Shown: piece after piece, positions 11,549 to 25,740 of the stretch
Layout of the letters: each line of letters begins with the position of its first letter
How positions within the stretch are numbered: the stretch's first letter is position 1
From: Sphagnum compactum
Lineage: Eukaryota > Bryophyta > Sphagnopsida > Sphagnales
Direction: 5' to 3'
Length of the DNA stretch: 64,000 nucleotides
NCBI GenBank assembly: GCA_965153455.1
Contig: OZ234497.1
Location: 16,919,872 to 16,983,871 of the forward strand
Notes under the pieces: model-generated
What the model was told of the DNA's origin: nothing
Databases searched by the model: none
The model's input: the letters and a program-made list of their open reading frames with translations, nothing else
Program-made: the position numbers and the translations under genes

Positions 11549-11690
11549 ATTGTTCTCTCCTTGTGTTTTGTTGTTTCAAGTTTTGTTATGTTGGTTATTG
11601 TGTATCATCTATAGGGAATCTATTGTTCTCTCCTTGTGTTTTATTTCTTCAAGTTTTATTGTGTTGGGTTTTTGTGTAGGTATCTACATG
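11549..11690. repeat. Tandem duplication, 73-bp period
   Basis: The block starting 'attgttctctccttgtg' at 11549 is repeated at 11622, with the following 'tttcaagttttnttatgttgg' portion conserved in both copies and several substitutions. Two copies only. Confidence 0.75.
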
Positions 11691-12983
11691 GTATTCTGAA
11701 AGAAACCCAAAGTGTGTTGTTCTTGAAGGCCAGACGTGCAACATTGATTTCTATTTATTTGTAGTCTAATTGTATGTAATAACAGGGGGGACAAGACAAG
11801 ATTCCAATCGAATCAGAACCTGAAAGGAAAAATAAATCTTTAAAGTCAAGAAGGTGACTTGCTTTGCAACAATGGCAAGTGGATAAAGGGAGGAATCTCA
11901 TGGTTGTAAGGGTTGTTGGAAATGTTGTTAATTCTGATTTCATCTTTCCAATAATTGATTAACTTCATATCGCAATTGGGTCATACCCAATTGTCAAATT
12001 CAGGAGTGCAATTTCATATTTGATTCCTTTTAATTATCTATTCACAATTGTGAAATTGTTCATTTAGCCATAGATTTCCAAATGATAAGGAAATATATAC
12101 CATTACAACAAATATTATTTTCAACGTGGTGTTCATTCTACATTCTATCATCCAAGTTGCACAAATCAAACATTTATCCAGTGGTGCTCAAATTATTAGC
12201 TGATTCATCTTCTAGACTACATAATTGCATTTTAAAAACAGATCCTGATGGAAAACATAGCACCCCAAAATTATATGAAAAATGGTCAAACAAATTCTCA
12301 CATGTCCCTCTTCTCTTAAATTTATTTGGCCTAGACCTTACAAAGGCTTCAATTTAACATGGGACATTAGTGCCTTGAATTATTTTTTAACATTGTCTAC
12401 AATTGGTGTCAAAGTTTTTTATTACAAAATCAATAATTAAAATTGACATAATATATATAACAATTTGTGATCAATCATGTTCAAAAGCCTTAATATCGAT
12501 TTTTTATCTTAACCAAAATAACATAAACATTGGGTGTTTAAATAACTTCGATCTTCTCTTTATATGTATAAAATCAGATGTATAAATTCTTTTAATAATT
12601 TCATCTATAACCCATTCCTTTTTATTGAATATTTTTTAACCTACAATACACATATACAACATATAAAGTTTCAAATGATAATAATAAATTTTTTTTTTAT
12701 AAAACAATCAACGTATTGAAACAAACATTGGTAATTAAATTATACCTCGAATCAAATCTGCCAAATTTTCAAGTAATATTATTTGGTTTCTTTCACCATC
12801 ATACATTTTGCTAAAAAAATAATATGTTACTTGCATTTTTTTTATTATTGGTACAATGTTGAAAAAATGTTCAACACTACACAAAATTATGAAATTTTTC
12901 ATTTCAACATCCTGCATGAACCTTCCATAATTACAATGTCAGTCAATACAAATAAAATACAAGCAAACGTGACTAATGATATC

Positions 12984-12985
<2 letters not shown>

Positions 12986-13024
<39 letters not shown>
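12986..13024. repeat. (TA)n microsatellite
   Basis: About 19 uninterrupted TA dinucleotides in intergenic AT-rich DNA. Self-complementary, so able to extrude as a hairpin. Confidence 0.95.
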
Positions 13025-13027
<3 letters not shown>

Positions 13028-15018
13028 CATTACCATTATATTCATGGTTTTTAATACTGCATTTTTTCTAACAACAATGAGAACTTCATTAGGCTAGGCA
13101 CATAAATCAAGCCAAAACTATTTAAAGGAACATGAGAGCTTGATACAAACTTTTGAATTTTGCATAATTTTTTATGGTCAATTTCTTCCCATTTTATGAT
13201 TTTGCCCAACCAATCACTGAATCCTTCATATTGATGATAGGAATAAAGACAATCATATTGTTGGTATTCCTCATTCATTAACAAAAATGATTTGTACTAA
13301 TTATTTGTATCCTTAATTTTGATTGCCCATTTCAAAATACAATTGATTTTGCATGTTATTGTTAACATCACGTCACTCTTGTGGTTTGTTTGTGTTATTT
13401 GCATACCCAATTTATGTTTAATGTATATATTTAGATTGTGACTTATTTGTAAATGTTTGGACCTAAAACTCCAAAGGTAATTTCATATATAAATGCATAG
13501 TGAAATAAACAAGCAAATCTATACACAAGTTTTATAAAAAAAATCAGTTACTTTCCAATCTTCACATGGCATTGTCATAATAACAACTATGCATTTTAAA
13601 AATCTATTCAAAGGTACTGTAGATAATATAGCTTAATAACATGTTATATGCTATAGGTTTTCTATGCAAACTTTTGTGATGTTTTTAAAATTTGGATGCA
13701 TAAATCTTGAAACCTTAAATTACGATGTATAACAATTAATGAATCATTCTTGACTCGTATGAAGAACCATCGGTTCTGTCTTTCTTATATTTATAAAAAA
13801 AAATTCCAATTTTAGTACTAGTTCCATGCTTAAATGGAACTTAAAACTCAATTCCAAATTTGATTATTCAAAATATCAAAAACCTAATTCTAATTTCGGT
13901 TTTAATTCTTAAAATCAGACCAAGTTCCAGTTTGGAATTAGGTATATACATGATAGCTCTCAACACTAGAAATAAGCTCTTGTACAATTAATACTTTGTA
14001 TAGATGATATGAAAATCTAATAAGAAATGTACCCCATAAGTTTTTCACTTTAATCCAACATGTGCAATTTGGTTGAATTTCCATGTTAAAAATTAAGCAT
14101 TTTAATACCATAAATTACCTTTACCATTTTGGCATAAATTAAAATTACTTTATTATGTGCCTTTTTAAAATCCAAAATTAGCTTCCCAAAATGTTGAAAA
14201 TTGTATGCCTTCGAAAAATATTTATTTGTTGATTTCTCCTTCCCCCCAAATGTTAATTCCTTTTCAAAAGTTGGGACAATTTAACAATATTGTGTCCATA
14301 TGATTATCCCAAATTTTTTTCATGCATGTTTTAAGGAATTGCATAATAAATAATTGTTTTACATAGCCCTAATTCTTTACAATGTAAAAATAAATAGAAT
14401 TGATCCAAGTTCATTTGCGATCATTCACTGCATCCTGTGTTGGACATTTGGTCAATTTCACAACCACGCATAATATCAAATGAGTTTAGAAAATAAAACC
14501 AAAAAAAAATCTTTGTGATTTGACACTCTATATTTTCCCTAGCTAATAATTTAAAATGTTTAGGTCTCACATTTCATTCCTTCCTTACTATCATTCGTGA
14601 GTACATCTTTTGTACACCTTGTATTGGAACAAATATAATCATAAATTACTTGAGAGGGAAACATATTTTTCCCTCTTAAAAAATGTGTTCCTTTTCAAAT
14701 TTAAAATCTTGGTTCATTAGTATGAACTGCAATACCAATAAATTTTTTTGTGTGAAGGAAAATTAAACATTTGTTGGAATATTTTATGTATCGAACTTTC
14801 TTTTGAAAAATTTAATTAATTAATCGAAAGAGACATGTTGAACCTACTAGTAGACTAGGGATATTAATATATACAAAACATGAAGCTTCTTCCTGTTTTT
14901 GGCTCTAGGAAAATAAAATTTTGAGAAAGGCTAGACACCCACCCACAATGCCCATCTAATTCCATTTAAGGCATTCCTATGGAATAATTTTAATAGTTAG
15001 GTAGGTCATACAAAACCA

Positions 15019-15111
15019 TAGGTAGGTAGGTAGGTTGGTAGGTCTTAAGACCTACATACCTACATATTTGCTTAAAACCTACCTACCCACCTAAGTTCAC
15101 AGGTAGGTAGA
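15019..15111. repeat. (GGTA)n-type repeat and perfect-centre hairpin
   Basis: A run of 'ggta' units changes strand at the palindrome 'gtcttaagac' (15042-15051) into 'acctacatacctac' and then 'cctacctaccc', followed by another 'aggtaggtag'. The arms around the centre pair over roughly 20 bp with few mismatches. The same 'aggtagg' motif recurs near 18.77, 40.3, 56.6 and 61.3 kb. Confidence 0.75.
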
Positions 15112-18100
15112 AAAATAGAAGAATAACCATGAAATTATTTTTTAAAATTTATGTTTTGCTTTTAAGTTAAGTTTTTTTGAATTCGTCCCAAAATGGCACT
15201 TGTATTTTAATGTGAGAATATGAAAGAATAGGCCTTTTTTATATAGCTTGTAACATGGGATTCAAAAACAAAACATATGGGTTAAATCTTTAGTTTTTTT
15301 TAGTTGTAAATTAAATTGCAATTGAATTGCAACTACAACACTTAAGCACTCAAGGCAAGCCAAATCCAAGGAAAGGGCTCCATTGTTTGTTGTGTCCAAA
15401 CAAAACTTGAACCCTTCCTATTGGCACCTTTGGGGCACTAAAAATCGTCAAAAATGGAATAGAATTGAAAAAGTTATGGCCCCCCAAAATAGAAAGGGTC
15501 AAAAATTCAAAAAAACAAATCATCGAATGGTACAAAGGCTAGTTGCCAAACACCTAAAAAAATATTTGTATGTTGTTTTATTGTTATTAGAGTTCAAAGA
15601 TGATTTGTAAAACTTTAGGACATTCCTATAGCATTTAAAATTGCTTTAAATGAATAAGAAATAAGAAAGTTATGAAGTTTAAAAGTAGGAGGGGTCCAAA
15701 GAAAAAAAAAAGGATAAACATGTGTTTTGTAAGTTGGAATTTTTATTTTTTTTGTTACTTTTTCATTACTCCTTTCCTTTACATTTGAAAGATGAATTTT
15801 AAAGCTCAAGGTAGTGCTCTCATAACATTATAAATCACTCAAAATGAAACACATATGATGAAGGTATAAATAACTAATGAATATATATATTTATTAAGTT
15901 ATAAATAGTTGTATTATAGTCATAACATAGTTGAATAGTAGTACTTTAGTAGTGGTGCACTAATGGTTGAGCTAATTGTATCAATGGGAATTATAATTGA
16001 AAATTAGTTAGAAATGTGTTCCATAATTGGTGGTGGAAATGTGAACACATGGCATGATCGCATATATGTACATTGTATTTAGTTGCAAGATAGTTGTTGT
16101 TTTGATGGCACATTTATAAGAATTTTAAAGTAGTTGCCATATGCAACTACAATGCAGCTCCTAAAAAAATCAAACATAGTTGATTACATATGTATGTATG
16201 ATGTGTATAAATTATTATTTAAAAAACCCATTTTCAACTCTTTTACAACTATAATACAACTAACTAATTTTCTGACATGGCAATTTATTTATTAATACAC
16301 TATATTTCTAGGGGGATAGTTGCACACTAGTTGTAATACCCAATAGATAATTGCACAATAATTACATATGAGTTATTTTTGAGTTTTAGTTGCAGGGTAG
16401 TGTGGTTTTGACAAACTTGATTTTTCATAGTGTATTTTTGTTTATTTTTCCTTTGTTTATTTACTTGTAAGTAGATGTAGTTTTTATATATATATATATA
16501 TATAAGACTATAATTCTTTGTTTTTTTTGTTTTTTTTTCTCATTGTGAATATTAGTTAGGTGGTAGTTATAACCATGGAAGGCAACAACAAAGGTGAATA
16601 GAAGTCCATAAGTTGAATGGTAATTGGTCCCCACTAGGATAGTTTGCAATAGATGTGAACAAATTAGCATGAATGTAATTAATCCTTAGTACATTTGCTT
16701 TATTTTCAAGGTTTTATTTCATTTTTGGAAAACAAGGTTGCCTAATGAAAAACAAACCCAAAGTATTAATTTTTTTGCAATTTTATTTATTTGCATAATC
16801 AAAAACCCTCATTTAGTGTGGATTTGGGACTATCGAATCCACGAATATACAACATAAAATTTGAAAAAGAAAAACATGTACCATAAGGATTATAATCTAA
16901 TGGTGAATTTTGGTACAATAATGTATGTAATAACCACAATTTAATAATACATTTGTACAAATATTTAGTGTATCTATGCTACAAAATTGAATGTTTCAAA
17001 TGTCCATTTTGTAGCCCTTGGAAAAAAATTTCCATTGTCGTATCATACCTTTCAATCATAGTTAATTTGACTTTTAAAATTGTTAGAAAAATAAAGTTTC
17101 ATAAACAATTTTGATGCTTCAATAGATTTTTTTAATAATCATTTTTGATGATTTGTAATTTTTTTGTAATAATTATTTGTAATATTATTATTTAAAACTA
17201 TTTTCAGTAATTTTTTAATTTTTTAAAAAATTATAATTATTTTTACAATTACTATAAAGTACTAAGCAAAATTGTCCCTTTAACATCCTTGTACTATCTA
17301 ACAGATTTGCAAATGTACACATTGCTATTTGGGTTTAAAACATTTGAAAAGCTCCAATACATTATGTGTTCAAAACTACATTAATAATGTAATCTAATAG
17401 ATAATGCATATGTATTTTGAATTGCATAATAACATATGCAGTTCTTTTGTTAATTTTATTTTTTTTGACAATAATTAAAACAACAAACTATATTTGAATT
17501 TCAAGGTGGTGATATTCTCAAAGCTAAAAATCAGCTCATGTTTGAGAATTTAAATAAATAACCCAAAAACCAATGTGTAAATAAATTGCTTGATGTTTGC
17601 AAATCCAATGATTTAAAAACCCCGTTATGATTTAGTAGTGTTTGGTAATTAAACATATTCATGACAAACTATGCAAGAATGAAAGTTACATTTAGGAAAA
17701 ACATGGGGCTGACCTACATTACTTATATTACCACTTTTCTTCAAATATTTCATGTGCATTTCATTATGATCATTTGCATCAGTGTAAGGAAAAAATAGTT
17801 GGATAACAAGTTTGCACTTGGGCCAATGGTACATGCTTATACACTAATATATGATATATGCATATAAACATTTATGATTTTTCATAAATGTGTGCATAGG
17901 TGAAGAATACATATGACACATGGTGCAAGCCAATAAACAAATATATAAATTTTTAAAAATGGAATTAAATTGGGACCAACTTTCCTTTGATTTTGGCAAG
18001 GTGGTTTGAATATTCTTAAATGACATCTTTCATCTAGCCAATATGTTGAATGAGGCACAAAAAAAGAAGAGGGTGAAATTATTTTTGGACATATAGTTTT

Positions 18101-19806
18101 TTTAATTACATCTCATTTTTGTATATTCATCTCTCATTTAGAAAAAAAATAAAAAATTGTCATCCTTTTGAATATTGTGAATATTGGTCAACATAATCAA
18201 CATTATATATTAGATGAGTATTTTTTTTCAAAAAAAGATTATTATTATGGACAAATTCAATATAAATGCATCACATTTTTGTTTCAAAGTAACTACTACT
18301 AATTTTAAGTTCTCAATTGTATATGGCATATTAAAACAAAGTTAAATTTTTATTAACACAAATGTTGTCTGACGAATGAAGATCATATGTAATTAATTGT
18401 CTATCATAAACCTATGAATGACTTTTGTAGTTGAGCAATATTTATTATGACAAACACTAGAACAAATTTCACATTTTTTTTAATTGAAAAATTGGCCAAA
18501 ATGTTTAAACAATAGTCAATTTGACCGAATCATCATTTTGACATGGCCAACTTGACTAGTGATTTTTTACTAATCTAATTGTGGATGTTTTGACTAATCA
18601 TTAAAAAAAAAATGTGCCATGATTTTTTTGTGGGTGATGTTTTTGGTTACATATTAGTTGTATAATTTGTAATTTGTTTTTCAAATTTTTGCCCCAAAAA
18701 AGTATTGTTAATTTGTTTTTCCCCCAAAAAATGTTCTATCATATGTAGGGAGGTCAAAAGTAGCTAGGTAAGTATGTCATCTAGGTAGGCATGTACTAGT
18801 GTTGGGCAAGTATCACAAAAACCCTTGAGTACCTAGTTCATTCTCATGGTGAGAACCAATGAATGTCACATTATGTGATGCCCAATGTGATAACCAAAAT
18901 GTAGTTTTCACTTGAGTGAAAATTGAACCTTGAGAACTAGTTATAGTTTTAAAATTTTGAAATTGCAAGACCTAAATCCTAAAAAGGCTTAATTCAAATT
19001 CGACTCTTAGGCCACATATACTTCAAGGGTTTAATGTAAGGTAAAGCTCACACTAACAACAATAAATGAAAAATAACCTTATAACAACAATTAAATAAGA
19101 ACAAATTTGTATGAGTAATAAAAGAGTCACCTCAATGGTAGGGCATAATGCATTGAAGGAAGATGTAACTAAAGAAGCAAATAAGGAAAAGAAATGTGAA
19201 TAACAAGGTTTTATGCTTTTGTAAGCTCGTCATATAAACAAAATGCCTTCCTTAAAGGCAAAGGAAATATTACAAGATATAATGTGCTATCCATGCACAC
19301 TACAAAATTTGTGCGAGGTTTTTACCGAATTCAAAATAGGTAAGGCACAATTAATTAAAAAAATCAAAATCAAAAGGGTATGGATTAGGGATCATATATT
19401 TATTAAAGGTTTCATAGTGGTTAAGGATTAGGGATTTAATATTTTATGAAAAACATTTACTAGCAAAAATTTACTAAAATTTGATAACTAGTTTATGAAA
19501 ACCAATCAAGATAATTGACAATTCTTACATTTGTAAGAATCAACACTTTGAAAATTAATTGATTAAAAAAATCCTAATATTCTGGTTGGTTTTGACAAAC
19601 CAAAATTTCTTTTTGGAAAGAATGGGGCCATTTTTTACAACCTTATGTAAAAACTAGAACCAACAATTTTCACAAAAAATGAGAATTGCCCAACAAAATG
19701 GTATGTAAATTTTTGAAACGACCATGATAAAAATATTCATTAATAGGTAGTTAGGTTAGAAATATATAGGTTAATCATAAACAATGGTTTTCATATGTTA
19801 TATGTA

Positions 19807-20134
19807 GCTTAAAAGCATTTCCACCCCATAGTAGTAAACACATTTTTATATTAAATAATGTAGTAGAATGGTGTGAATCTTTGTACTATGCACTAAATAA
19901 GGCTACGATATGGGATGCCAAAAACACCTTTAAAATAAATTCACCATAAAAAAAATTCACTATTATGGATTGGTTAGCGATAATGATTAACTGAGGTGGA
20001 AAATTTTAATTAGTCTCTAAAATATATATATATTGAAAATATTCATGTTTATGGGTGGGGATGAATGAACAACAAACATAAACTAATTTAGTATAAAAGT
20101 GTATTTACTGCTATGGGGTGGAAATGCTTTAAGC
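19807..20134. mobile_element. MITE, 328 bp, long imperfect terminal inverted repeats
   Basis: The left end 'gcttaaaagcatttccacccc' (from 19807) is mirrored by the right end 'ggggtggaaatgctttaagc' (to 20134). The inversion extends inward about 45 bp on each side, through 'catagtagtaaacaca' against 'gtgtatttactgctatg'. The interior is AT-rich with no coding capacity. This is the architecture of a miniature inverted-repeat transposable element. I could not define a clean target duplication, so the superfamily is open. Confidence 0.75.
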
Positions 20135-21344
20135 CTTTAAATATACAATAGGTCATAAATATAAAATGCTATGTGCAAAAATTGAACCTTCACCTTCATG
20201 TTCACATATTAAATCCTTAATTCCCACACCACATAATTATAAACATGTTCATTTCAAATCTTCACGAACATATAAACTTTGAAATGCATTTTATCTTACA
20301 TATATTTTCAAATAAAACAAATGATCCTTTCATATTTAATTTTTTTTTCAATTGAAAAAACATAATTTTAAAAAAATCATATTTTGGTAATTTTTTAAAA
20401 ATCAATTTTGTTCAAAAATCCATTTTTTTGTGATTTTATTAAATCGTGTTTAATTCAAATAAGAAAAAATATTTTCTTGTAAAATATATCTTTCAAGGTT
20501 TTTCTTATGGGCCCTATACAATTTGAAATTTTTTTACATGATGAAAAATTCAAATAAATTGAAGTAAAAAATCTTCATGACATGATTTAATGTATTTGTG
20601 ACTTTTTACCCAAATGAACTTTGACCATCTTTCCTTTTCTTATACCAAAGATTCAACAATTAACATTTATGATTTAAAAGTATCATGATTCATAAGTCAC
20701 ATAATTTTTGACTTTAACATTTTTTTGGTCACATAGCCAATGAATGTAGGGATGTACTAAATGAATAAAAATGAAGTGATTTAGTTTTATAATGTGCACA
20801 CACTTGTAGAAGTTAGGGTATAAAAGCCCACACTCTCCTTTTCACAAACCCATGCAACCCCTCCCACACATTTGACACGACAATTATTGATTTTATAAAT
20901 GCATCTTTTATGTGTCAAATAAAAATTTAAATATTTTCAATTCAATCATTTTTGGTTAAAACATCATTACAAATTGAACATGTACATTTGTTGTCATGTG
21001 CCATCAATTAAACCATGCATGGACTTGGATTCAATTTTAAAACTTTATAACATTTGATAAAATAAAAAATTTATAAATGGTGAGATTGCAAGCTTTTGTA
21101 TTTTATTTGTTGTAGATACAATTGTTATTCAACTATGTTATTATGGTGTTTGTTTGAAAATTTATTTACTTTTGAATAGGATTCATGTATAAACTATGCA
21201 AAACAATAACTTAGTCATTGTGTCATGGCACACATGTTTTCATTGTGTGTTGCAAGTTATAATTATGTTAATGTATAATAATAACTTTCATTGTGTTCTT
21301 GGATCTTTCAACTCCATGTTGCGATTGTGTGTGTGTGTGTGTGT

Positions 21345-22075
21345 CCAAAAATAACTTACAACAATAAAAAATAACCTAAGGTGAAATAACCAAAAATAAC
21401 TTAAAATAACTGAAAGCAACCTAAGGTAAATAACTAAAAATAACAAAAAAATGAGAATAACCATAAATAATGTAGGGTGAAATGATTTTAAAAATTGAAA
21501 AGTAGCGTTAAATAGTTGAAAGTAGCCAACCATAGGTAGTATTATTATATTAACAAAAATCTTATCAATTTATTAAACAATTTTTCAAAAGAATGGTCAT
21601 TGAAATGTGATATTCAAAAAAAAAATTGTTCAAATAATACACTTTCAAAAGGAATTAAATGTAATTATGTACATTATTCAAAAATAAAATAATAAAATTT
21701 TAATCATTTCATTTGGATAAAATCTCAATAAGATATGAATTTTTAGAGTTTATGTTTTTGTAATGTCTAAAATGAAGTATTTGATAAATAGAATGCAATG
21801 TAACACATTATCACAATAAATGTGATGGCTTGATGGTAAGGGTGTTTGTCAACATCTTAAAAGTCAAGGGATCAAACCTCACAAATGGTGTGTTTGTGAT
21901 CAATAGTGGTAAGTTCATCGAATATTTTCTTATGTAGTTCCTTAAAATAGGTGCCTACTTAGGTTGATTACATGGCATGTGTACCTAGGCTAGGTTTTTA
22001 ACCTAACATAAGTATCGACAAGTGTTAATAATTCATAGGTTGAAAATCATGAAATTATCGATAATATTAACCCTC
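21345..22075. repeat. Relic copy of the CACTA-element subterminal region
   Basis: This 0.73-kb segment is colinear with about 29.6-30.345 kb inside the CACTA element. Shared landmarks are the 'aaaataacttaaaataac' motifs, 'ataatgtagggtgaaat', 'aggtagtattattatattaacaaaaa', 'aagaatggtcattgaaatg', 'aatctcaataagatatgaat', 'gtcaagggatcaaac' and 'ctaggctaggtttttaacct'. Identity looks around 80 percent by eye. It lacks CACTA ends and is bordered on the left by a (GT)n run (about 21328-21344), so it is a fragment or an older internally inserted piece. Confidence 0.8.
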
Positions 22076-25000
22076 TTTAATAGAGGAAGGAAGTGGATAC
22101 ACTTGACAATATATACCAAATGGTATATATAAAGGCCCAAAAAATACACTATGAAATATTAAATATCTAGTGTGCACAAATACAGACACATCATATGTCC
22201 ACCATAATATTTTCTTTATACCTTTCAAAAGATCACACTAAATGATCTAGTCATTGAATTTTTAAAAATACAAACATTTAATGGGCTACCATACACCTAA
22301 TATAAATTCTACATGAGAAAGAGAAAAAGAAAAATATGGAAGTATGGGATTCAAATTTCAAAGACAAAAAAATTTGGTGATTTCCCATCAAGACAAACAC
22401 CTAAAAGGGTTGGATACGTTGTTGCCAAAAAATATATATAAAATTAGTGAAATGAAGAAAGTTTCCATCCACTCATGGTCCATCAAAACTTATCTATCTA
22501 GTCTAAACTTGGATGACCAGAGACTCAAGACAATGAATGCTTGAGACTCAAGATAAAACTTAAGGGTGGTGGCATGAGGTAGTAAATTTTGTGAAGAAAG
22601 AAATAGGGAAGTGGCTACATTTTTAAAAAACTAGTCATATCTATTATATAATTTGAATAGAATGATGGCACCATAATAGCTCAAAAAAAGTTATGGACAA
22701 ATAAAATAAAGTTAGACATTAATTTTACTACTACCACAAGGCTCAGGAAAAATAGGAGCAACAAATGTTTTGAAAGCATAGGTAAGGCAAAGCTCTCCAA
22801 AAAGCAATATGCAAATTGTCTACCAATGAAGTTTTGTCTTTCCAAAAATTAGTGTTGGATAACATAGTGCACAAATAGGTTGCAAAGCATAGGTTGCAAG
22901 GCACTGAGAAGAAAGAACAGTTTGGCATAAAATTGCATAAGTTTGAGGGCAAAGTTAAAGTGTAATTGCTTTGTTGTGTAGCTATGGCAATTTCAAAAAA
23001 GGTATATCAAAAGGGTATTGGAACAAAAATCAATGTTTTATTCTTTAGAGTAGTATTTTCCTCTGAACACTTATTCCATAATACATGCTTATGTAAAATG
23101 TTTTGGGTTTGTTTTTGCATCTTGTATGACATTGATAACAAGTCGGGTTTGTTTAAGAAGCATGGTTTTCTTCACTTTCCCACTAACAAAATGTTTGTGG
23201 TTCTGGTGGGATGGAGCCAGGTGAGGTAAAACTCGTTTGTAGGATGCTTCAACATACCTCAAGAAAGAAAGAAAAAGTTGCAATTAAGGGATTAGCCCTT
23301 AATGCCAACATGGATAAGTTTATAGAAAGGAAAAAAAGTTGTTGCTAGATAGACCTTGTATGGATGTAAGCAACTTGAAATTGCTTATGGAGTAAATAAG
23401 TAACACTACTTTGGTGTCAACAACAAGTCTCAACATTTTTCTTGTAAAAGGCATAAGATATTCTTAAAGTTTCCTTGCTTGATGCATAGTTTAAAGTAAG
23501 GTCATGCTTGGGTCTTGTAAGAAAAAAATTGTCTATGTTAGGTCTATTTTCATAGAAATCAAAAGTAAATGCCAAAAATGTAACCAAATGGTATGCTAAA
23601 CCTAGGACAACATATTGAACCAAAGGCAACTTACTAGATGTAAGACGTAAAATGAGAACAAACCTAGCAAATGATCTCTAGAACCTCTGGACAGATGATC
23701 AAATTTTTTTTCTCAAAGTTAATAAACTTTGATGAAATCACAAAAGGTCAAAGTAAATGACCAAAATATGTGTGTGTGTGTGTTTTAGCCTAGAAAAAAT
23801 AAGTTAGGGTTAAAAATTTTGTTCTATGTGTTTCCCACAATCTTTGAGTACAATATTTTCTTCCATGTCAAAGAATTACAGGGTGCAATTGTGGCAACTG
23901 TACATTATTGTGAGAAAAACAAATGGCAAAAGATTGTTCTATATTTTTGTATGTGTAATTGAAGCTATTTGTTGTCCTAAATTTGATTATTATATGGATG
24001 AAAACAATTGTATGTTTGAGAAAAAGATGTTTTTGTTGGTTGATTGGGTAGTTGTATATACGGATAGGTTACAATTCAACATGGATAAAGCAAATGTATG
24101 CAACTTTGCCTTGGGTAAACCAAACCTAGCCAAATCCTCATATGGAAGGTTGTCAACGTGGTTACATCACAAAATTGAAAAAAAATAAATTAGTGCAATT
24201 CCACAATCCCTAATTTTATTTATTTCTTTTGTTGGTTGCAAAAAGTGCAAAACCTTTAACATCAATCACATGGCCTTTCTTTCCCTCTGTTAATTATCTG
24301 CCCATTGCAAACCATATCACCCACCTTTTCAATGCTAGTGTATTATACAAAAGTGTAATGCACAATCACATTACAACCTTGTGTAATGAATTCCTTTAAA
24401 AAACATATTTCTTAAGCATACTCATATATTTAAATTGTATTTCTAGAACTAAATATTGGCCAATCACAAAACTATGGCAAATTACAACTTCAATTCACAA
24501 AAACTTTTGCAAGGTAAGGGGGTTAAAAATTATGCCATGTGACGGAAAATTTAAAAAATGAACTCATTTCTTATACTTATTTTTTATTTATTTATTCTAA
24601 AATATAATTAATATGCCATGTGATAATTTTTTATTGTACCACATGTCACAATTTCGGACCATCATTAACAATCATAATGAACAATGGAAATCAATGTTTC
24701 AAAAAAAATAAAATTCATAATGCCACGTGTCAAAATTTAATGAATGGATGATAATTAATGACATCAACATATCATAATGGTGCAATTATAATGGAGTTGC
24801 ATAGTAGTTGAAAATGAATCGTTTTGATAGAGTTGCAATGAGTTGCATCGTATATATGATGAGTTGTAACTCTACAATTCATGTAACTTGTCCATTAACA
24901 TTCATGACAATACAATGAGTTGCAAGTGTTTTTTGTAATTCAAAAATTGAATTGCAAGGCTAGTTGCAAAACAACCATTTTTCTCATAGTGATGCACCAT

Positions 25001-25489
25001 GCAATAATTATCCTTGGGACACCATACTATTGTATCCCAATAACAAAAACACATATCCTTTTTATTTCTTTTTTTTTTCCTAAAAACAACCAAGAGAAAA
25101 CGAGGAATTAACAACGTTCTTCACCACCTAAAAGTCATAAGGACACTTCCTCCTCTTTTACAACAAAATAAATAGTTCATCCAAATCTCTTCCACAAGAC
25201 CCTAACCATTTTCCAACCATCCTATCCTAAAAACCTAATAACTTAATGGCTTTATTGACCAAGTTGAAGCTCATTTGAAAGTTGAAAGTTGACCAGAATT
25301 CATGCCCAACTTTGATCCCTTGGTCGAAAGTAGTTTTGATATCGCAATGATTATCTTATTTTGAACATCAAAGCATAAATACAAGAAAAATAAAAACCAA
25401 AGGAAGAGTTGTTCACCTTATTTTTGGTGTCAGGGATGTTAATGCCATGGAGTTCATTCGTTTGAATGTTCATCCATGTACCTAACTGT

Positions 25490-25740
25490 TACTTTAGTTT
25501 TAGTTCACTTCCATTTAATTCATAGTTCATTTCTAATTAAATCTTATTTAAGTTCTAATTAAGTCTAAGTTAACTCCTAGTCAACTTTGAGTTAAGTCCT
25601 AATTAAATCTTAGTTAAGTTTTAATTAACTTTTAGTTAATTCTTAGTTAAGTCATAGTTAACTTTAGTTAACTCCCAATTGACTCATAGTTAAGTCCTAG
25701 TTAATTTTCAGTTAATTTTTAGTTAACTCATTGTTGATTT
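25490..25740. repeat. Degenerate short-period minisatellite ('agttaa' family)
   Basis: About 250 bp built from variants of 'tagttaactcctaattaa', with a period of roughly 12-20 bp, for example 'cttagttaagttttaatt' and 'catagttaactttagttaac'. Copies are diverged, suggesting an old array. No coding potential. Confidence 0.75.

Noticed and set aside
15383-15610. 75-codon + frame, Lys/Asn-rich
   Set aside because: Short, basic and composition-biased; no second exon or homology recognised.
23826-24188. 120-codon + frame in the AT-rich desert
   Set aside because: No recognisable motif, no exon neighbours and no promoter-like context; may be a decayed element fragment.
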